The translations under genes were made by a program, and so were the position numbers. Shown here piece by piece: positions 59,095-64,000 of a stretch of 64,000 nt of DNA. Location: the NCBI GenBank assembly GCA_963787645.1, contig CAWBDS010000004.1, forward strand, positions 1-64,000, read 5' to 3'. The notes under the pieces are model-generated. The model saw only the letters and a list, made by a program, of their open reading frames with translations, did no database searches and was not told the DNA's origin. The stretch is from Palsa-504 sp963787645. GTDB taxonomy: Bacteria; Actinomycetota; Actinomycetes; Streptosporangiales; Streptosporangiaceae. Each line of letters begins with the position of its first letter. Position 1 is the first letter of the stretch.

Positions 59095-59448
59095 GTGGGT
59101 CATCGCTCCGGGTTTTCCGCGCAGACGCTGACGGTCCTCGCGGAACTGGCCGCCACCCCGTCGCAGTGGCGGCACGGCTACGGGATCGCCAGGGATACCG
59201 GGCTGAAGTCGGGCACGCTGTACCCAGTCTTGATCCGGCTGGCCAACCGCGGCCTGGTGGAGGCCTCCTGGGAGGACGAGCAGCCGTCCGGCCGGCCCCG
59301 GCGCCACCTGTACCGGCTCACTCCCGAAGGTCTGGCGGCCGCCGGAGCGGCCCTGGCCCAGGCCCGCTCAGCTGACTCGGTCCAGGCCGATCCCCGGGCC
59401 CGCGACCGGCGCCGAATTGCCTCCCGGGCGGTGCCATGGAGCGGCTGA
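59095..59448 (+). CDS. PadR-family transcriptional regulator
   Basis: 117 residues. Winged helix LTVLAELAATPSQWRHGYGI, then LKSGTLYPVLIRLANRGLV and the wing GRPRRHLYRLTPEGL; a short C-terminal helix completes the PadR-s2-like dimer. It should repress itself and the downstream membrane gene through the two palindromes. GTG 59095 has no RBS and a short leader, suggesting leaderless translation. Overlaps the next gene by 13 bp. Confidence 0.93.
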   Translation: MGHRSGFSAQTLTVLAELAATPSQWRHGYGIARDTGLKSGTLYPVLIRLANRGLVEASWEDEQPSGRPRRHLYRLTPEGLAAAGAALAQARSADSVQADPRARDRRRIASRAVPWSG

Positions 59449-60536
59449 CCAAGCTGATGGTGGCGCTGCTGCGGACCGCGGAGCCGCTGCTGCCGGACGA
59501 GCATCGCGCCTGGGCGCAGGCCTTGCGCACCGAAGCGACCCAGGTCCCGGCGGGACGGGACCGGCTGGTCTGGCTGGCCGGCGGGGTGCGGTTCACGCTC
59601 CGGTCCGCGGCGCTCAACCTCAGGCTGGGCCTGCCGCTGATCTTCGCCGCGGCCGCCGCGGCCACGGCCTGGACCGCGTGGTCCGGCCCGCCCGGCGACC
59701 CGGCCACCGCCGTCAACCGGGTGGACGTGATCGCCATCTCGGTGATCCTGGCTGGCCTGCCCTGGGCCGTGCGGCGGGCCCGCGGCCCGGGGGCCGACGG
59801 CTGGCCGGCCCGGACCATCCGGATCGCCGGTTACCTGGCCATACTCGCCCTGATCCTGGTCAAGGCGGCGGTCGAACGGACCGCCGACGCCCCGCCCAAC
59901 AACCTCCAGGGGGCGCTGTGGACCTGGACCGGCGAGATCACCTTCCTGGCCGTGATGGCCTGCTACGCCGCGGTGCTGCTGGCCGGCACGGCGCGCCGCT
60001 CGCCGGCCGCGCCCGCCTCGGTGCGGGCCAGCATCCTGGCTGGCACCGCCCTCGGCGTCCTGATCTACCTGCTGGGTCCGCTGGGCTTCCCGCTTCGCTT
60101 CACCGGCCCATGGCCGGTGCACCTGTATGACGCGGCGATATTCCTGGGCACGCTGCTGGCCGTGAGCGCTCCGGTAGCCACCGGACTTCGAGCTGCCCGC
60201 CGGACGGCCGGCCCGATGGCGGCCCGGATACGGCACGGTGCCCTGGCCGGCCTGTGCACCGGGGTGGCCGCCGCCCTGGTGGTCACCGTGCTTTCCACCG
60301 CCACCATCGCCCTGCTGCCGCACGACGCGCTCCTGCGGAACTGGGCCTCGGCCCATATCGATCACTGGACGTCGATCCTCGGACCGGTGACCTCGGTGAC
60401 CGGCCCGCGCCTCGGCTACGTGGCCGGGAACAGCTCTTTCGCCGCCGGTTTCCTCGTGGTGCTCCTGCTCGCCCCGCTCGCCGGCTGCGCCGTCGGCGCC
60501 CTGGCGGGCCGGGCCGCCGCGGGGCGACCCGGGTGA
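59436..60536 (+). CDS. PadR-linked polytopic membrane protein
   Basis: 366 residues. An amphipathic cytoplasmic N-terminus (LLPDEHRAWAQALRTEATQV) is followed by about eight hydrophobic helices with no recognised transport motif. The N-terminal segment is of a type often found in membrane proteins paired with PadR regulators. It overlaps padR and ends in a GTGA with the PAP2 gene. Function unknown; envelope stress sensing is a guess. Confidence 0.7.
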   Translation: MERLTKLMVALLRTAEPLLPDEHRAWAQALRTEATQVPAGRDRLVWLAGGVRFTLRSAALNLRLGLPLIFAAAAAATAWTAWSGPPGDPATAVNRVDVIAISVILAGLPWAVRRARGPGADGWPARTIRIAGYLAILALILVKAAVERTADAPPNNLQGALWTWTGEITFLAVMACYAAVLLAGTARRSPAAPASVRASILAGTALGVLIYLLGPLGFPLRFTGPWPVHLYDAAIFLGTLLAVSAPVATGLRAARRTAGPMAARIRHGALAGLCTGVAAALVVTVLSTATIALLPHDALLRNWASAHIDHWTSILGPVTSVTGPRLGYVAGNSSFAAGFLVVLLLAPLAGCAVGALAGRAAAGRPG

Positions 60537-61246
60537 CCAGCCAGCCCGGCGCTCCGGCCGCCGTCCCCTTGATCACCACATCGCGCCTCCGGTACGGCCT
60601 GCCGCTGCTGCCGCCCGCGGCCCGGCGCTGGGCAGGCGTGCTGCTGGCCTGCTGCGCGATTGCCGTCGTCGTGCTCGGTGCCGTATTTCACGGCCAGACC
60701 GGTCCTGACCGGCTCGATCACGCGGTCGATGCGCCGATTATCGGCGGGCTCGGCGGCCATCCAAGTCTGGCGCTCCGGCTGGCTGATCCGGGAACCATGC
60801 GAGCGGCCGTCGTTCTGAGCGCGGCGATCGTCGTCGCCTGCCTGCTCGCCCGCCGGATCAACGGCGCCATCCTCGCCGCGGCCGCCGTCCCGGCCACCAC
60901 CGGCCTGACCGAGGACGTGCTCAAGCCGCTGGTGCACCGGACCTACCTCGGCGTCCCGAGCTATCCGAGCGGGCACACCGCCGCCGCGGGCGCGATCGCC
61001 GCCACGGTCACGGTCCTGCTCCTGGCCTCGCCGCAGCTGGCCAGGTTCACCGTGCTGCGGGTGCTGATCCCGGCGGCGGCGTGGGTCGTCGTCGCGGTGG
61101 TCGCCGTCGGCGTGATGGCCGTCCGGTTCCACTACTTCACCGATACCCTGGCCGGCGCCGCCGTCGGCACCGTAACGGTCTGCGCTCTGGCGTTCGCCCT
61201 GGACCTCGCGCAGGCCCTGTTCGGCAGAGCATCCGCGACGCGGTAG
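60533..61246 (+). CDS. PAP2-family membrane phosphatase
   Basis: 237 residues, about six helices. The three PAP2 motifs are KPLVHRTYLG (a variant of K-x6-RP), PSYPSGHTA, and VRFHYFTDTLAG (with the usual SR...H-x3-D in divergent form). It dephosphorylates a lipid phosphate such as undecaprenyl pyrophosphate or phosphatidate. GTG start within the upstream stop. Third gene of the PadR unit. Confidence 0.88.
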   Translation: MTSQPGAPAAVPLITTSRLRYGLPLLPPAARRWAGVLLACCAIAVVVLGAVFHGQTGPDRLDHAVDAPIIGGLGGHPSLALRLADPGTMRAAVVLSAAIVVACLLARRINGAILAAAAVPATTGLTEDVLKPLVHRTYLGVPSYPSGHTAAAGAIAATVTVLLLASPQLARFTVLRVLIPAAAWVVVAVVAVGVMAVRFHYFTDTLAGAAVGTVTVCALAFALDLAQALFGRASATR

Positions 61247-61262
61247 CTATGCTGGGGTGGTC

Positions 61263-61532
61263 ATGCGAACCACCCTGGCCTACACCTCCGCGCGCATCCT
61301 GCTGCTGGTCGTCTCGCTCATCCTGCTCTACCTGATCGGGGCCCGCGGCCTGCTGCTGATCGCGCTGGCCTGCCTGGTCAGCGGGATCGCCAGCTTCGTC
61401 CTGCTGTCCAAGCAGCGCGACGTGATGTCCAGCGCGCTGATGGCCAGAGTCAGGGGCGGCCGCGCCCGCGGCCGGATGGCCGGCTTCCGGGCCCGCATCG
61501 AGGAAGGCGCCCGAGCCGAGGACGACGACTAG
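61263..61532 (+). CDS. DUF4229 small membrane protein
   Basis: 89 residues, two membrane helices (SARILLLVVSLILLYLIG and LLLIALACLVSGIASFVLL) and a basic, then acidic C-terminal tail. ATG 61263 is preferred over GTG 61257; the -10-like TATGCT at 61247-61252 suggests leaderless translation. DUF4229 proteins are common in actinobacteria and uncharacterised. Tail overlaps NAT by 4 bp. Confidence 0.82.
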   Translation: MRTTLAYTSARILLLVVSLILLYLIGARGLLLIALACLVSGIASFVLLSKQRDVMSSALMARVRGGRARGRMAGFRARIEEGARAEDDD

Positions 61533-62332
61533 CTCGCGGCCACCACCCGGCCGTCCGGCCCGAGCCCGAACCCCGGCAGCCCGAATCGCTGCGCCAGCAG
61601 CGCCGGGATCGCCTCGCGCTGGACCTCGGTCACCGCCACGCCATCCGGCGAGCTGGCCATGGTGACCAGCGACCCCGAAAAGTCGTGCAGGGCCTCCCGC
61701 CGCCCGTCGTCACGACTGACCGCCACGATCAGCCCGGACACGAACGGTGAGCCCGGATTGGTGCAGGTCCACCAGTTGCTCATCTCGATGTCGACCCGGA
61801 AGGCGGGCCGCGGCGGGAAGAAGTAGACCTCGCCCCACCCCTCCGGACCCAGCGTCTGCAGGGCCAGCCCCTCGTCGTCCGCCACCACCTGGAAACTCCA
61901 GCCCGACTGCTCGTGGACGCCGGAGGGCCCGAACGGGATCGGGTCGAGCAGCGTGCCGAGCCCGAACCCCGCATCGGCATGCCACTGGCGCCCGTCCCCG
62001 TCCGTCACCCGCAGCACCAGGTGCCCGGCCGGCCGCGTCGCCCGGTCCGCGCCGCCCGTGGTGACCCGAACCAGCATCGGCTCGACCGTGAGGCCCATCT
62101 GCTCGAGCGCCGACGCCAGCAGCAGGTTGTGCTCGAAGCAGTATCCGCCCCGCCGGCTGGCCACGAGCTTTCGCTCCAGATCGCCCTGCTCCAGCGAAAC
62201 CGGGATACCGCGATGAGAGTCGAGGTTCTCGAACGGAATCCCCGTCGCATGCGCTCGGTGGACCACCTGCCAGGTCGGATTGTCGCCCGGGTCCAGGCCG
62301 ATCCGGCGCAGGTACCCCTCAAAGTCGAACAC
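61529..62332 (-). CDS. Arylamine N-acetyltransferase (NAT)
   Basis: 267 residues. Catalytic Cys in RRGGYCFEHNLLL (near residue 66), His in AGHLVLRV and Asp in WHADAGFGLG complete the NAT triad. It transfers acetyl or propionyl from CoA to arylamines; in mycobacteria it also affects cell-wall lipids. The start is GTG 62332. Monocistronic on the minus strand. Confidence 0.92.
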   Translation of the reverse strand: MFDFEGYLRRIGLDPGDNPTWQVVHRAHATGIPFENLDSHRGIPVSLEQGDLERKLVASRRGGYCFEHNLLLASALEQMGLTVEPMLVRVTTGGADRATRPAGHLVLRVTDGDGRQWHADAGFGLGTLLDPIPFGPSGVHEQSGWSFQVVADDEGLALQTLGPEGWGEVYFFPPRPAFRVDIEMSNWWTCTNPGSPFVSGLIVAVSRDDGRREALHDFSGSLVTMASSPDGVAVTEVQREAIPALLAQRFGLPGFGLGPDGRVVAAS

Positions 62333-62436
62333 GAGCCGGATCGTACCGTCACTCAGCCAGTCCGATCAAAAATACGTAGGTCCGCGCTGGTCTTGGAATT
62401 GCCGCCGTATCGAAGATGCCTGCTCGCGGTCTATAC

Positions 62437-62513
62437 ATGCCGCGCGGCATATATCATCGGCCGATCGTGGCTGCCGATAACCCTTGACACTGTTCGTCCG
62501 CGCATTCCATTCT
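62437..62513. promoter_or_regulatory. Palindrome and promoter candidate before the 296-residue gene
   Basis: ATGCCGCGCGGCAT (62437-62450) is a perfect 14-bp palindrome. Downstream lies TTGACA (62484-62489), 18-bp spacer and CATTCT (62508-62513). The region (62333-62591) has no gene. Confidence 0.45.
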
Positions 62514-62591
62514 CGTCAGAGATCGCAGGGCTGGGGTGGGTCCGGCTGGCCATATGCCGCCGGGACAGCCATTGCGAGAAGGGATCGACAA

Positions 62592-63482
62592 ATGTCGATT
62601 GCTGAGGAAGACACGAGTAAGCCAGCCAGCAAGCCGGCGACAACCACAGGCGAGACGACTATGGAGGCAAGAGGTACCGGCTTAGTATCAACGGTTACTT
62701 CTCTGTTTGAATCCATTGGCGTCCTCAATAAGGGCTCGTCCGATTCGGCGGCGACACCCAAGGCCGACGACGCGGCCCAGACCGCGGGGATCAGCAGCAA
62801 CGCTCTCAATGTGACCCGGGTCGGCGGGCTCACCGCGCTCATCGCCAGCGCAGGCGCGGCGGCCCTGGCGATCTTCAACGTCCACAAGGGAACCGATCCG
62901 AATTCCGTCGTGGTCGCCGCTTACGCCAGTGTCGGCGCCATTGTCGCGGCTGGTCTTCTCACCGCAGCGATCATCATCGGCGCCGATATCCGAGCCCGGT
63001 CAGCCACTAACCCGACCTCATCCCCGTCCGCAACCCCACCGCCATCCACCGCCGCCCAGCCGACCGCGAAAGTCGTGGCCCCGGCGCCCTCGGGAACGAC
63101 GGTTGACCCGGGTGCGGCCAAACCAGCGACGACGGACGCCAGCACCTTCGGCGATGCCTGGTACCGGGCGCTGAGCATGCTCCATGACGCACTGGCCCGG
63201 CTGGAACATACTCCGGTCACCCCCGACCAGGGCTGGGTCGACGGAGTCACAGCCGCCTGGCTCCATGCCGTAGCCAGCAACGGCAAGACGCAGAACCTGA
63301 AACCCGCCGAAGCCCAGTCGGCCCTTCATGCCCAGCTCAGTGCGGGCCAGACCAGCGTGGAATCGCTGCTCCAGAAACTCGTGAACGATGACGACCCCAC
63401 GGACGCTAAGAAGGCGGACACCATTATGAGAATCACCTCGGTGTTCAACCTCATGGATCAGAGCTTGCCCTGGCCGAATTAA
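62592..63482 (+). CDS. Orphan two-helix membrane protein with Pro/Thr linker
   Basis: 296 residues. Ser/Thr/Lys-rich N-terminus, two membrane helices (GGLTALIASAGAAALAIFNV and VVVAAYASVGAIVAAGLLTAAIII) near 80-130, a Pro/Ser/Thr/Ala linker (140-180) and a C-terminal helical domain (YRALSMLHDALARLEHTPVTP...QTSVESLLQKLVNDDD). AAGGGA precedes ATG 62592. Third-position G/C is lower than in neighbouring genes, consistent with recent acquisition. No family recognised. Confidence 0.6.
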   Translation: MSIAEEDTSKPASKPATTTGETTMEARGTGLVSTVTSLFESIGVLNKGSSDSAATPKADDAAQTAGISSNALNVTRVGGLTALIASAGAAALAIFNVHKGTDPNSVVVAAYASVGAIVAAGLLTAAIIIGADIRARSATNPTSSPSATPPPSTAAQPTAKVVAPAPSGTTVDPGAAKPATTDASTFGDAWYRALSMLHDALARLEHTPVTPDQGWVDGVTAAWLHAVASNGKTQNLKPAEAQSALHAQLSAGQTSVESLLQKLVNDDDPTDAKKADTIMRITSVFNLMDQSLPWPN

Positions 63483-63861
63483 CCGCCTGGTGACCCGCTT
63501 GGTGCCCCCGGGCGCGTGGCGCCCGGGAGCACCAGCGGTCAGGAGAAAGCACGGCAGGAGGCCGAGCGCTAACGGTCCCGGGTCAAGCCCGGGCGCGGAC
63601 GGATAGCCACATTCCGGGGTCGCCTTAAAGAATGCGCCCGCGCCGAGGACGGCGGTAAGCGTGGCAAGCATGTCCGGACTGGCCGCTTGTCGTGGCGCCC
63701 AGGCTGGCTCCGGATCACATTGATCGCTGTATGCGCGACGGAGCTAGGTCGGGCTCGTTTTTCTGCGAAAAAGAGTTCGCAATTAGGTACGTTAGCTGTG
63801 ATCAGATGCTACAATTGTGAGCACGGGGTGTTTCAGATCTTCTCCCGAACGGCGGTGGCAT
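63483..63861. other. 379-bp intergenic region with hairpin and promoter signal
   Basis: The first part holds the hairpin at 63500-63534. The second half is strongly AT-biased and has TACAAT at 63810-63815 as a -10 candidate, without a good -35. No supported gene. Confidence 0.5.
63500..63534 (+). terminator. Terminator-like hairpin after the 296-residue gene
   Basis: Inner stem CCCGGGCGC/GCGCCCGGG (63507-63515 with 63519-63527), then one mismatch and outer stem TGGTGC/GCACCA. It lies 18 bp after the stop; no T-run follows. Confidence 0.6.
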
Positions 63862-64000
63862 ATGCGCCAGGACCCGTTCCCCCACCCAGACGAGGACGAC
63901 CAGGAACCCGACCACTCCGGGCCCGACGGCGACGTCGGGCCCGAGCAGGGCCTGTTCCTGTGTCTGCCCGCCGAGAACTTCGACCCGGATCAGTTCGCCC
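63862..64000 (+). CDS. Partial CDS, possibly DUF222/HNH-endonuclease-type protein
   Basis: Open from ATG 63862 to the window end: an acidic Pro/Asp-rich start (MRQDPFPHPDEDDQEPDHSG) and then EQGLFLCLPAENFDPDQFA. The last part is like the N-terminus of actinobacterial DUF222/HNH (13E12-type) proteins, but only 46 residues are visible. The preceding AT-rich promoter region fits a transferred gene. Confidence 0.4.
   Translation, partial: MRQDPFPHPDEDDQEPDHSGPDGDVGPEQGLFLCLPAENFDPDQFA

Overview
The window is chromosomal DNA from a high-GC, filamentous-type actinomycete. Evidence: strong G/C bias at third codon positions; many GTG starts; ATGA/GTGA translational overlaps; the mycothiol enzyme MshD; orthologue-grade GlnR and BldC; a FilP/DivIVA-like coiled-coil protein; Rex controlling a hem operon; a MurT/GatD pair; and the small ribosomal protein bS22. 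The gene neighbourhoods (glnR-moaD-mshD, sulfurtransferase-DUF1416, pst, rex-hemACDB, resB-ccsB) recall those of Streptomyces, but an order such as Streptosporangiales or a relative fits equally well. No rRNA, tRNA, CRISPR array, transposase or prophage module was recognised.

Layout. 1-8 kb: the 3' end of katG, an MFS exporter, a zinc alcohol dehydrogenase, a small secreted protein, a DAO-type oxidoreductase, Ppx and a FilP-like protein. 8.5-15 kb: mshD, glnR divergent from a MoaD-like gene, an ECF sigma/anti-sigma pair, and a sulfur cluster (thioredoxin, a Cys-containing putative leader peptide, DUF4395, sulfurtransferase, DUF1416) ending in a strong terminator. 14.8-21.9 kb: phoU facing pstSCAB, a second divergent PstS-like lipoprotein and a GntR-type regulator, with candidate PHO boxes at three promoters. 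21.9-28.2 kb: three large proteins related to conjugation-type or HerA-type ATPases that appear to have lost Walker motifs, separated by 619 bp of palindrome-rich noncoding DNA. 28.2-33.8 kb: murT-gatD, an ABC-2 exporter, DsrE and a nitrobindin-like protein. 34-39.4 kb: a leaderless Nur-like Fur regulator, ygfZ, proline dehydrogenase-proC-acuC, an excisionase-type HTH protein and bS22. 39.5-49 kb: a membrane/ABM fusion, glutaredoxin, rex-hemACDB, a primase-polymerase-like gene and hemL. 49-53.4 kb: cytochrome c maturation genes (tlpA, resB, ccsB) with no ccdA. 53.6-64 kb: an HEVGH metallopeptidase-like protein with a small acidic partner, a PQQ-type beta-propeller protein, bldC, a GH12-like lipoprotein, a threonine dehydratase-like enzyme, a PadR-controlled membrane cluster, NAT, an orphan membrane protein and the start of a further gene.

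Four conserved genes (gatD, hemC, the primase-polymerase-like gene, resB) are each split by a single-base indel within a very GC-rich stretch. Because these are core or operon-embedded genes whose two halves are otherwise intact, sequence error is the leading explanation, and the reading frames there should be checked before calling gene loss.

The least explained parts are the degenerate ATPase trio with its 30-bp-arm palindrome, the metallopeptidase/small-protein pair, the Cys leader peptide before the sulfur genes, and the paired perfect palindromes in front of the padR cluster.
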